DNA from: Elysia marginata
Lineage: Eukaryota; Mollusca; Gastropoda; Plakobranchidae
DNA length: 21,492 nucleotides
Reading direction: 5' to 3'
Assembly: GCA_019649035.1 (NCBI GenBank)
Contig: BMAT01013746.1
Location: 1 to 21,492, forward strand
Shown here in pieces: positions 1 to 7,728 of this stretch. The position numbers and the translations under genes are program-made. The notes under the pieces were generated by a model. It worked only from the letters and a program-made list of their open reading frames with translations. It ran no database searches and was not told the DNA's origin. How positions within the stretch are numbered: the stretch's first letter is position 1; each line of letters opens with the position of its first letter.

Positions 1-298
1 CAATGGTTTTGTAGTAGTCTGCCCACCATTGTTCTGAGATTTGTATGAGTTTGAAACGATCCCATTGATATAATTCTTTTTCATACGGGTCTATTCTTAT
101 TTTTTCATTTAGATAAAAATCATCAGAAAGCTTAGAAAAGATAATTTTGTCTTTAGGCAAAGAGATATAAACTCCTGAAAGCATTTCTTCCAGAATTGGC
201 AACCCATCCACCGCCTCAAAGCCTGTAATCCTATCCTCGACGGGTATATCCAAAGAACAAGAAGACAAAAACAATGATAGGTATAATAGCTTCTTCAT
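1..298 (-). CDS. SusD/RagB-like outer-membrane lipoprotein, 5' part only
   Basis: This is the N-terminal 99 codons of a gene that runs off the left edge. The protein begins MKKLLYLSLFLSSC, a lipoprotein signal with the lipidated cysteine at residue 14. It ends in the window with EQWWADYYKTI, which resembles the W..Y..I segment in the first helix pair of SusD-family proteins. SusD proteins sit on the cell surface as lids over SusC channels and capture the ligand. The ATG lies 2 bases after the stop of the upstream susC-like gene, so the two are almost certainly co-transcribed and probably translationally coupled. The acidic residues after the cysteine (D and E within ten residues) fit surface export, although a strict export motif is not obvious. 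The family call rests on the N-terminus and on context; the ligand cannot be inferred. Confidence 0.85.
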   Translation of the reverse strand, partial: MKKLLYLSLFLSSCSLDIPVEDRITGFEAVDGLPILEEMLSGVYISLPKDKIIFSKLSDDFYLNEKIRIDPYEKELYQWDRFKLIQISEQWWADYYKTI

Positions 299-300
299 TT

Positions 301-3300
301 TTAGAAAGATAAATAAGTTCCAATACTAATGATAGGTTGTGTAGAACCGTGTAGATTAGTAGATTCTGGGTCACCTTCTCCAAAAGGTGTCCAAGTATAA
401 AAGTTTTTTAGCTGTAGATAAGTACTTCCACTTTTAATGATATTCTTAGTTTTTCTAAGTATCTTTTGTCCAAATTGATGAGTAAGCATGACATTATTAA
501 GTCTTATAAAGCTATTATCCCCTACATTAGTAGTATTTGCATACCCCACTGTTTGGTAATAATTACCTCCTGCTAAATTGATTCTAGGATATTTTTTATC
601 TGTATCGGCCAATTCTTTCCAAGTAAGATTTAATCGACCTTTTAATAGATTTTTATTTGCGTCTTTGCTATGAACAAATTTAGTAACCTGCTCCATATAT
701 TTTGCCTTGGAGCCTAAACTGTAATAAAAATTAAAAGATAGCATCCAATTTTTATATTTAAAATTAGTTAGAAATCCACCCGTAAATGGAGGCGTACTCT
801 GTCCGAGTACAATAAAATCTTCTCTGCTAGGCTTTTTGTCAACGGCATTAAAATAATTACCTTTTTCATTTCCACCTTTCCTTATAAAACGAGGAGTGCC
901 ATCAGAGGGGTCGATGCCTCCATTCTCTAATGCATATATCAGATCAAAGGGCTTCCCCTCTTCATAATCAGGATAAGGATTGCCACTCAATGACAAGGTA
1001 TTTCCCTCGTATAGATTAATCACAACATTTCTATTATAGGATAGATTATAGGATAAATTCCAATGGAAAACAGGTGTTTTTATCATTGTTATATTTAAGT
1101 TCATTTCCACCCCTTCATTATCCATAACTCCTACATTTCTAAGCTGTTGAAGAAACCCATTAGAAGGTGGAATAGGTACTGTTAGTAACATTTGTTCGGT
1201 TCTTCGTCTGTAAAATTCTGTTGTAAGGTTTATGGTCTTCAAAAAATGCAAGTCAATCCCAAAATTCATACTCGTGTTTTCTTCAGGGCGTAAGTCTTCA
1301 TTGAATAAATCTACTAACGAAAATCCCCGAAGCCCTCTATAAGTATTCGTTTCATAAGAAAAAGTAGGGACAGCAAGAGAGGGTGTGATGCCAGCTAAGC
1401 TTGCTGTTTTTCCAAAACTAAACCTCAATTTTAAAGTGTTCAATAGGTCATCATCTCCAAAACGGAGATCAGTTTTTTTTACAGTATACCCAATGCCAGC
1501 AGACCAAAAACTATTCCATCTCTTGTCTTTGGGCAATAACGACGAGGCATCTTTTTTATAAGCTGCGTAAAATTCCACCTTATTATTCCAAGTGTATAAA
1601 GCTGACACCCCTATTCCCAAAACAGCGTTGGCTAAATTGTGAGAAGAGGTTTGCGCGCGACGGCGTCTTTTTAGACCATTGTTAATCCCTGCTCCGGACA
1701 ATAATTTACTGGGTAGACCATGTCCTTTAATCCCTACAAGATTGTCCTTGTTTTTATAATAATCCGTATTGGCACTCAGGGAGATGACATGCCTCCCCAT
1801 TTTCTTATCATAGTTCATTCTCGTGTTGGTAGTGTAGTTTGTGTACATTCTCTTTGACTTTATGGCAGTACCTCTTGTATATTTGTAGGCTTCCGGAATA
1901 TCTCTTATTTCACTATAGGAACTCGGTGGTACAATAGATAGTGATTCGGTTATCAAATAATCTATTCCCACCACCGACGATAAATGCAAATTTCTGGTAA
2001 TATCAATATTGATATTACCAGAAAAATTAAACCGGGTGTCATCATTATTTCTCGAAAATTGATTCATCAATTGATTAAATTTTTTACCTGTGTATGAGAT
2101 TAAAATTCCCTTATCTTTTTGTTCATAAGGGTTTAGAGAATACACCAGATCCGTTGGGGAATAGCCTGATGAATTGGGACTATTGTGATTAGAAAGCCCA
2201 GCCCCCGAATTAAACATTATATAAATTTTACTCGAGAGTTGATGCTCATAATTAAATCTTGCGGTTAGCCTTTGGATGTCATTGCCTTGAATTTTACCAT
2301 CTTGGCTAATGAAATTTCCAGACACATAGAATTTATTCTTCAAATCACCACCTTGCATACTCAAGTTATAAGATTGATAAAGACTGATACGCGTCAACTC
2401 TTTAAACCAATTCACATTAATTTTTTTTAAAGAGTCTAAATTCTTTTTCCCTTTTGAGATAAGTTCATCTATATTAGATGCTTTGTGGTTTTTTTTTCGG
2501 ATATATTTCTCAGAATACTTGTACCCTGGTGTCTCTGGATTTTCTGAAAACCTCTCAAATTCTAGTTTCTCATCAGTCTCCATAGTATTGACAGCAGGGG
2601 TTCCCCTCAAAGTTAGACCTTGTTGCATAGAAAAAACATATTGTGTTGCTCCATTAATTCCTCGTTTACTAGTAATTTCGACAACGCCATTAGAGGCCTT
2701 TACCCCGTATAACGAGCTAGCAGTGGCATCTTTGAGAACTTTAATGGTTTTGATATCGTTAATATTCAAGGTAGAGAAAGCCTCTGCAGTTATGATAACC
2801 CCATCTAGAACAAATAGAGGTTGATTCAAAGTATTCCCCAAAGTATAAGCATCTTCCTCTACAGATTCTTTGGATTTGATAGGTAAGGTAGAATTGCCTC
2901 TAATCCTTATTTGAAGAGGTTTTCCAAGCTCTCCATCAGCTTTTATACGCAATCCAGCAACTTGGCCTTGTAGGGATTCTATAAAATTTGGTGTCGGTCT
3001 GAAACTTATTTTCTCTGCCTCCAAAGAGACAATGGCCCCTGTGGCTTGGCGCGTATCAATATCATTGATATTCTTCTTAGAAGTTACTACAGCCTCTTCT
3101 AAAGCAATATCTACGGGGATCATAAAGATATTGACAACCGTATCTTCCTTAAAAATAAATGTTTTATCCTTGTAGCCTAGGTAACTGAGTTTAATTTTCT
3201 CACCTTTATCTAAAGACAATTCAAAATGCCCTTCTATATCCGTAATGACACCTCTATTTTTCCCCACCACAGAAATCGTAACACCCGGTATCGGCTCTTG

Positions 3301-3411
3301 GGTACCGTGGTTTAAAACCGTTCCCATTACCCTTATTTTTTGAGCAGATACACAAGTGAGACTACACACAAATACAAATATCAAAAACAATCTTGCTATA
3401 ACGGGCTTCAT
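301..3411 (-). CDS. SusC/RagA-family TonB-linked outer-membrane transporter (locus 1)
   Basis: This 1036-residue protein is complete and of usual SusC length. Residues 1-23 are a signal peptide ending VSA|Q. Residues about 25-105 are a carboxypeptidase-regulatory-like beta domain (GTVLNHG...IPGVTISV...GVITDIEGHF). A TonB-box-like EEAVVT follows at 105-110. The plug domain is marked by LQGQVAGLRI (147-156), RIRGNSTL (169-176), PLFVLDGV (198-205) and SLYGVKASNGVVEITSKRG (233-251), the SusC/RagA plug signature. The remainder alternates as expected for a 22-strand barrel and ends in phenylalanine (YLSF). The stretch between RGNSTL and PLFVLDG is longer than I expect for the family. It imports an unknown oligomer (glycan or peptide) across the outer membrane using TonB energy, with the SusD-like partner immediately downstream. 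A promoter -7 candidate lies 35 bases upstream. A basic KRRRR run is coded at 1657-1671, and a 34-base palindrome lies at 1991-2024. Confidence 0.96.
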   Translation of the reverse strand: MKPVIARLFLIFVFVCSLTCVSAQKIRVMGTVLNHGTQEPIPGVTISVVGKNRGVITDIEGHFELSLDKGEKIKLSYLGYKDKTFIFKEDTVVNIFMIPVDIALEEAVVTSKKNINDIDTRQATGAIVSLEAEKISFRPTPNFIESLQGQVAGLRIKADGELGKPLQIRIRGNSTLPIKSKESVEEDAYTLGNTLNQPLFVLDGVIITAEAFSTLNINDIKTIKVLKDATASSLYGVKASNGVVEITSKRGINGATQYVFSMQQGLTLRGTPAVNTMETDEKLEFERFSENPETPGYKYSEKYIRKKNHKASNIDELISKGKKNLDSLKKINVNWFKELTRISLYQSYNLSMQGGDLKNKFYVSGNFISQDGKIQGNDIQRLTARFNYEHQLSSKIYIMFNSGAGLSNHNSPNSSGYSPTDLVYSLNPYEQKDKGILISYTGKKFNQLMNQFSRNNDDTRFNFSGNINIDITRNLHLSSVVGIDYLITESLSIVPPSSYSEIRDIPEAYKYTRGTAIKSKRMYTNYTTNTRMNYDKKMGRHVISLSANTDYYKNKDNLVGIKGHGLPSKLLSGAGINNGLKRRRRAQTSSHNLANAVLGIGVSALYTWNNKVEFYAAYKKDASSLLPKDKRWNSFWSAGIGYTVKKTDLRFGDDDLLNTLKLRFSFGKTASLAGITPSLAVPTFSYETNTYRGLRGFSLVDLFNEDLRPEENTSMNFGIDLHFLKTINLTTEFYRRRTEQMLLTVPIPPSNGFLQQLRNVGVMDNEGVEMNLNITMIKTPVFHWNLSYNLSYNRNVVINLYEGNTLSLSGNPYPDYEEGKPFDLIYALENGGIDPSDGTPRFIRKGGNEKGNYFNAVDKKPSREDFIVLGQSTPPFTGGFLTNFKYKNWMLSFNFYYSLGSKAKYMEQVTKFVHSKDANKNLLKGRLNLTWKELADTDKKYPRINLAGGNYYQTVGYANTTNVGDNSFIRLNNVMLTHQFGQKILRKTKNIIKSGSTYLQLKNFYTWTPFGEGDPESTNLHGSTQPIISIGTYLSF
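1033..1055 (-). repeat. Short tandem repeat coding LSYN-LSYN
   Basis: A 12-base unit (ATTATAGGATAG on the + strand) is present almost twice in a row inside the susC-like gene. It encodes NLSYNLSYN in a predicted transmembrane strand. Alternating polar and aromatic residues are normal in such strands, so the duplication may be a neutral product of slippage. Confidence 0.6.
1991..2024. repeat. Perfect 34-bp palindrome inside the susC-like gene
   Basis: The 17 bases at 1991-2007 (TTTCTGGTAATATCAAT) are the exact reverse complement of the 17 bases at 2008-2024, with no spacer. The symmetry stops immediately outside on both sides. On the coding strand it encodes about residues 463-474, around SGNINIDITRN, in a predicted barrel strand. 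Perfect 17-base arms are far beyond chance expectation in 21 kb, even for AT-rich DNA. It could extrude as a cruciform or fold in mRNA, or be a dyad protein-binding or recombination site; which one is unknown. Confidence 0.9.
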
Positions 3412-3445
3412 TTTAAACTACACTTAAATAAAAATTTTATCACCT

Positions 3446-3453
3446 CAAAGGTA
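3446..3453 (-). promoter_or_regulatory. Candidate -7 element for the locus-1 susC operon
   Basis: Read leftward the sequence is TACCTTTG, an exact match to the Bacteroidota TAnnTTTG -7 consensus, 35 bases before the ATG. No clear TTTG -33 box is seen about 20 bases further upstream, so the upstream half is weak. Confidence 0.6.
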
Positions 3454-3496
3454 CTTTAAAAAAACCTAATTACTATTTAGAATTAATAAAAATGGT

Positions 3497-3504
3497 TAAA
3501 TTTG
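3497..3504 (+). promoter_or_regulatory. Candidate -7 element for the lipoprotein-M16 operon
   Basis: TAAATTTG followed by C exactly matches the Bacteroidota TAnnTTTG -7 consensus, 43 bases before the chosen ATG at 3548. It predicts transcription starting near 3511. A poor TTTAG at 3476-3480 is the only -33 candidate. The divergent susC -7 element lies 43 bases to the left, so the two promoters share their upstream DNA. Confidence 0.6.
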
Positions 3505-3547
3505 CGCACCGAATTATAAAATTTTGTTTAATCTAAAAATTTTAATT

Positions 3548-4837
3548 ATGAAACATATAGTTCTATATCTGTCCGTCCTGTGTCTTATTTTCTCTTGTAC
3601 GAAGGAGGTTCAGCCGGAGGTTCAGCCGGACGAATCTTATAAAGGAAAAGTAGATGTCTCTTTAGTAACAAAAGACGCCACTAAGTTTATAGAGGGCGAT
3701 GTGGCCACGATTAATTACGAGGTGGTACTCAACAGTAGATTTGCCAAAGATATTTCGTTGCACTTTACTTTTGATAAAGAAGACAAGGCAAAAGAGGTCT
3801 TCTCTTCCCAAAATTTTACGGTCAAAATACCTAAAAATCAAGTAAAAACAAGATTTAAAATACAATCAAAGGAGAGAGTAGACGGAAATAATACCTTAAC
3901 CGAAGATACAAATTTTAAAATTGTTTTAAAAAAAGCAGAAGGGATTAAAAATCAAATCGCGCTAAAGGAAGACTATATGATCACCGTTGAAAAAAGCACA
4001 GCCTTTTTACCACTTACTGAAGATCAAAAAAGATTATTAGCCACTTACAAAGAAAAAGGGATTGATATTGCCAAATGGATTGGAAAAATAGAGGTGGAAA
4101 CTAAGGTTACGACAGCCTCTGGGGGTAATTTTGCCCCTTTTGATAAATCAGAAACGAAAACTTATAGAGGATATACATATATTTCCCTAAGTGATCTAGC
4201 AACAGAAGATAAGCCCTATTTGGTAATGGCAAAAAATGCCTTTGGACTCTCTGAATATCTACAATATGTCTTTAGACATGAAACTATTTTAAATACTGAG
4301 TATTGGATGAATCAACCGGGTTCTATTATAACTTTACAAGCATTGGGACAATATAGCGTAGATAAATGGAAAAATAAGGAATATTCTTTTAATGCTAGGG
4401 TAGATAAAATAGAACCTAAAGCAGATGGAACGGTTACATTTTTCTATGAAAAGGGGGCTTATGTAAGTTCTGAAGATCTCTCAAAAGTTCCTGAAGGTAT
4501 CCCTGATGGAAAGAATGATAAAAAAAAGAACTCTGAAGGGGTTGATATAGATTATATTGATGCGGTGCATTTTATATATGACTTTCCTCTAATGGATGAA
4601 GTAAATGAATTGGCTAAAACAGATGCTAATTTGGCGATTGGAATCACACAAGGGGGGGCTCTTAATCCTGACACCTACATTGTAAATAGTCAAATCTTAA
4701 CTAATGAGTGGTCTGGAAGTGCTTGGACAAAAGCACCGGAAGGCAAGTATACTGATAGTGAGATGACATTTTATTTTTATATAGATCACACAAGTAGTGG
4801 TGATTATGATGTGGTTGAGGTAACACTTAAGCCCTAA
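3548..4837 (+). CDS. Unrecognised surface lipoprotein with N-terminal beta-sandwich-like region
   Basis: The chosen start is the ATG at 3548, giving 429 residues. An open frame extends to a TTG at 3524, but the ATG gives a clean lipoprotein signal (MKHIVLYLSVLCLIFSC, cysteine 17). The residues after the cysteine, TKE, resemble the lysine-acidic surface-export signal of Bacteroidota lipoproteins. A linker with repeated EVQP follows. Residues about 35-140 (VSLVTKDATKFIEGDVATINYEV, then a TEDTNFKIVLKKAEG segment) look like a Calx-beta or similar Ig-like sandwich. The rest is rich in aromatic residues and beta-prone; I do not firmly recognise it, though it may belong to a Bacteroides-type uncharacterised lipoprotein family such as DUF4929 (from memory, unverified). 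It is divergent from susC/susD and lies 40 bases upstream of the M16 gene. An accessory ligand-binding or substrate-presenting role at the surface is inferred from context only. Confidence 0.85.
   Translation: MKHIVLYLSVLCLIFSCTKEVQPEVQPDESYKGKVDVSLVTKDATKFIEGDVATINYEVVLNSRFAKDISLHFTFDKEDKAKEVFSSQNFTVKIPKNQVKTRFKIQSKERVDGNNTLTEDTNFKIVLKKAEGIKNQIALKEDYMITVEKSTAFLPLTEDQKRLLATYKEKGIDIAKWIGKIEVETKVTTASGGNFAPFDKSETKTYRGYTYISLSDLATEDKPYLVMAKNAFGLSEYLQYVFRHETILNTEYWMNQPGSIITLQALGQYSVDKWKNKEYSFNARVDKIEPKADGTVTFFYEKGAYVSSEDLSKVPEGIPDGKNDKKKNSEGVDIDYIDAVHFIYDFPLMDEVNELAKTDANLAIGITQGGALNPDTYIVNSQILTNEWSGSAWTKAPEGKYTDSEMTFYFYIDHTSSGDYDVVEVTLKP
3604..3630 (+). repeat. 12-bp tandem repeat coding EVQP
   Basis: GGAGGTTCAGCC occurs twice in tandem plus three further bases, encoding EVQP-EVQP-D directly after the lipidated cysteine. 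It lies in the flexible tether, where length changes by slippage would be tolerated. Confidence 0.75.
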
Positions 4838-4870
4838 TAAGCTGTAAGTCTCACTTAATTAGAGTATATT

Positions 4871-4917
4871 ACCGCCTGTGAAATATTTTTTTTTGTTTTC
4901 ATGGGCGGTTTTTTTTT
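4871..4917 (+). terminator. Strong intrinsic-terminator hairpin overlapping the M16 start codon
   Basis: ACCGCCTGTGAAA at 4871-4883 pairs with TTTCATGGGCGGT at 4897-4909 (13 pairs, two of them G-U), with a T-rich loop. The 3' arm is followed directly by a run of T to 4917. It sits 34 bases after the stop of the lipoprotein gene, the usual place for a terminator. However, the 5' arm contains the GTG start of the next gene, and the T-run is read as its phenylalanine codons. It may act as a terminator or attenuator reducing M16 expression relative to the lipoprotein. Confidence 0.75.
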
Positions 4918-7586
4918 GTAATGCACAAGGTAGTCATCCGTTTCTAAAAGGGGAGACGGCAAATGGGGTACATTATTTTATTCAAGAAAACCTCGATAGT
5001 CCGGAGGTGGTCTTTTATCTCGCTCTAAAGGTAGGCGCCATCGACGAAAAAGATGATGAGACTGGGTATACACACTTTTTAGAACACCTTTCCTTTAAAG
5101 GAGGCAAACGCTTGCCAAATACTGCTTTTCTAAATTTCCTAAATGACGAAGGCTTAAAATCTGGTGACAATTTTAATGCATCTACCCACTATGAGTACAA
5201 AGTCTATAAAATTAAATATCCAAAAAAAATAGACATAGATGCTCAAAAAAAGATATTTGACTTTTTTGCCGATATTTTAGATGGCTTGTCCATTCAAAAA
5301 GAAGCCGTTGAAAAAGAGAAAAAAATCATTCTTCAGGAAAAAAAACTCTCGAAAAAAGAGCCCATCATACCCTATAAATTGGGAAATACTCTGTACCAAA
5401 AAAGAGAACCTATCGGAACTGAATACAGTATCAAAGATACTGATCAAAAAAAACTGAACCGCTTTTACAAGGCACATTATCAACCGAATAAAGCTGGCCT
5501 TATTGTAGTGGGGAATATAAAAAAAAACAGTACGCAACATTTGATTCATCAAGTGTTTGAAAAATTAAAAAATCAGAAAAAAAATATACCAAGAGTACCT
5601 CTAGGGATTTATGACTCCCTAGAGGATTATCGACTGGTATACGGCAAAAAACTTATCCCCAATGGGAAAGTTTATCTGGAACTCGCCATCAAGGAAAATA
5701 GACCCCAAGGGGTTGCAGATCAAGTCCTAGATTATATAATCTGTAGCATTCTCAATAATAGAATACAGCGGGCTATGAAAAATAAAATTTATAATCTCAA
5801 TGTCTCAAAAACACATTTCGTAGCAGACACTTCCTATCTCACCATTTCATTTAATGGCTCTGAGGATATAAAAGAAATTATACAATTTATACTCAAAGAG
5901 ATAAAGGCACTCTCAATCTATAAAATCAGTGAAGAAGATTGGAATTATTATACTAAACAACAGCAAAATAGAACTAAAAATATCTACGAAAGTGATAATA
6001 ATAGCTTTGTCGCCAATAGATATTTAAATATATTTTTAGGTCGTACGAGATACGAAAAATACGAGAAAGCCAGAGATGAAATCAACAATCTTACAAGCCA
6101 AAATATTCTTTTAAGAGCCAAAGCACTCTATACAAAATCAAAAAAAATATTTTTTATTGAGACGGATACGCAAGAAGATCTGTCTGGGATAGATATTAAA
6201 AATATAAATTTAAATAATGACAATTATAAGTGTAATACTTTTAAAAAAAGGGGTCTATCTGTTATAGAGGAAAGTGAAAAAGATATTTTTTTGTCTAAAA
6301 AATTAAAACCGCAAAAACCAAAAAGTATTAAAATAAATAAAAAATTGGGTGTTACGCACGCCTTTTACAGCAATGGCGTAGAGTTGTTTTTGAAACCTTT
6401 GAAAGATGATGATGGCAAATTATTAATCATCGGTATGGCAGAGGGGGGGAGTTCTTCCATTCCCGATAGCCTGTATTATCAATATGAAAAAACAGTTTCA
6501 TATATGGAGTTGGGTGGTATTGGTGATTTCAGCAAGGCAGAGTCATCTAAATATTTAGAACATAAAAATATCAGCTTATCAATGGATATTTTAGAATTTC
6601 AAAGATTGATCTATGGAGAAGTCCCCACTAAATATAAAAGGGATTTTTTTGAGTATTTGTTTCTAAAAATGACCCATGCAAAAGAAGATACATTGGCATT
6701 TAAAAATGCGATAGATACAAAAATCAATGATAAAAACAAATTGGCTTCTATTTTTTACGATAAAGAAATTATGAAAATTCATGAATTAACAGGTGCTTAT
6801 TTCCCCAATCGGTATCGTATTAATCACCCCCTAAAAAGGGGGGATTTGAAAAGGATAAAGGAATTTTACGACAAGGCCTTCAAATATGGTAATGATTGGA
6901 AATTTATAGTAGTTGGGGATTTTAAAACAGATAGTATCCTAAAAATAACGAACCAATATTTATCTAATATTTATCCCACATCCAATCCCATAAAAAACAA
7001 CACGCTATTCAAGAGCGAGTATAAAAATAAATATCTGTTTGTAACTAAATTGGAGGCTAAAAAAACTTCTAATTATTTAATTTTCAATAAAAAATATACC
7101 AAAGAAATTAGAAATTATTTGTTGTTGCTCATGATGGAGCGTTTTATGCAAATCAATATCAATGAACTTATCAGAGAAAATCACGGTCTGGTTTATGTAA
7201 TTAATGTCCAATTGGGATTACATACTCACACACCTTATCCTTTTTCAACCCTAAAAATCTCTTATAGTTCTAGCCCAGAAAACACAGAATTAATCAAAAA
7301 TCTTATCATCAAATATATGGCTAATTTGAAAAACATCGCTGTTTCTGAGATTAACATAAAAGGTATAAAGAGCAATATTATTCTGAATTATAATAATAAC
7401 ATTTCAAGTAAAAAAAATTATGATTGGGGTGAACTGATAAAGAAAAATCTAGAAACGACAAATGATTTAGAGGGATTGTCTTCCTACATAAATATTTTAA
7501 ACTCTATTAAAAAGGAAGATTTTTATAAATTTTTAAAAAATTATTTTGACATAGACCGTATGGAATTAGAGAAAATAACTATCTGA
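4878..7586 (+). CDS. Secreted M16-family zinc metallopeptidase (PqqL/FusC-like architecture)
   Basis: This 902-residue protein starts at GTG 4878. No upstream in-frame start follows the TAG at 4860-4862, and this start yields a convincing signal peptide (MKYFFLFSWAVFFCNA). The inverted zinc motif HFLEH is at 66-70: H66 and H70 bind metal and E69 is catalytic. The downstream ligand is probably E154, seven residues after the conserved E147 in the VEKEKKIILQE segment. An M16 C-type domain follows (FYKAHYQPNKAGLIVVGNI, about 197-215). The second half repeats the fold (NGVELFLKP near 495; EFYDKAF...KFIVVGDF near 660-680) and lacks HxxEH, as in single-chain dimers such as pitrilysin, PqqL and FusC. 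It probably cleaves unfolded peptides in the periplasm. No separate promoter is visible, so expression must read through the overlapping hairpin. The second half is rich in lysine, asparagine and isoleucine and is markedly AT-richer than the rest of the window. Confidence 0.93.
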   Translation: MKYFFLFSWAVFFCNAQGSHPFLKGETANGVHYFIQENLDSPEVVFYLALKVGAIDEKDDETGYTHFLEHLSFKGGKRLPNTAFLNFLNDEGLKSGDNFNASTHYEYKVYKIKYPKKIDIDAQKKIFDFFADILDGLSIQKEAVEKEKKIILQEKKLSKKEPIIPYKLGNTLYQKREPIGTEYSIKDTDQKKLNRFYKAHYQPNKAGLIVVGNIKKNSTQHLIHQVFEKLKNQKKNIPRVPLGIYDSLEDYRLVYGKKLIPNGKVYLELAIKENRPQGVADQVLDYIICSILNNRIQRAMKNKIYNLNVSKTHFVADTSYLTISFNGSEDIKEIIQFILKEIKALSIYKISEEDWNYYTKQQQNRTKNIYESDNNSFVANRYLNIFLGRTRYEKYEKARDEINNLTSQNILLRAKALYTKSKKIFFIETDTQEDLSGIDIKNINLNNDNYKCNTFKKRGLSVIEESEKDIFLSKKLKPQKPKSIKINKKLGVTHAFYSNGVELFLKPLKDDDGKLLIIGMAEGGSSSIPDSLYYQYEKTVSYMELGGIGDFSKAESSKYLEHKNISLSMDILEFQRLIYGEVPTKYKRDFFEYLFLKMTHAKEDTLAFKNAIDTKINDKNKLASIFYDKEIMKIHELTGAYFPNRYRINHPLKRGDLKRIKEFYDKAFKYGNDWKFIVVGDFKTDSILKITNQYLSNIYPTSNPIKNNTLFKSEYKNKYLFVTKLEAKKTSNYLIFNKKYTKEIRNYLLLLMMERFMQININELIRENHGLVYVINVQLGLHTHTPYPFSTLKISYSSSPENTELIKNLIIKYMANLKNIAVSEINIKGIKSNIILNYNNNISSKKNYDWGELIKKNLETTNDLEGLSSYINILNSIKKEDFYKFLKNYFDIDRMELEKITI
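5598..5625. repeat. Inverted repeat, 10-bp arms, inside the M16 gene
   Basis: CCTCTAGGGA and TCCCTAGAGG flank an 8-base loop. It lies in coding sequence. One such hairpin in 21 kb is not far above chance, so a function is doubtful. Confidence 0.5.
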
Positions 7587-7675
7587 GATAATATAGATGC
7601 AACTAGCAATTGCGACCAATCAGAAGAAACATTTGTATACTGATTTAATAGTTATTTCATAGGAAGTATCTTTAT

Positions 7676-7708
7676 AAAGGTAGAAATTTTAAAATTCCTA
7701 CCTTTTTT
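7676..7708 (+). terminator. Rho-independent terminator between converging M16 and leuD genes
   Basis: AAAGGTAG (7676-7683) pairs with CTACCTTT (7698-7705), enclosing a further self-complementary AATTTTAAAATT. A run of six T follows at 7703-7708. It lies 90 bases after the M16 stop. Read leftward the trailing tract is weaker (TTTATA), so it may also serve leuD less efficiently. Nothing else was found in the 142-base gap. Confidence 0.75.
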
Positions 7709-7728
7709 CCTCCTATTTGTCGCACTTA

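Noticed and set aside
3524..3547. TTG start adding MFNLKILI to the lipoprotein
   Set aside because: The ATG at 3548 begins a standard lipoprotein signal and leaves a sensible leader after the -7 element. The TTG is only 13 bases from the predicted transcription start.
5426..5442. CAGTATC/GATACTG hairpin inside the M16 gene
   Set aside because: Seven-base arms with a 3-base loop are expected by chance several times in 21 kb. It is not followed by a T-run.
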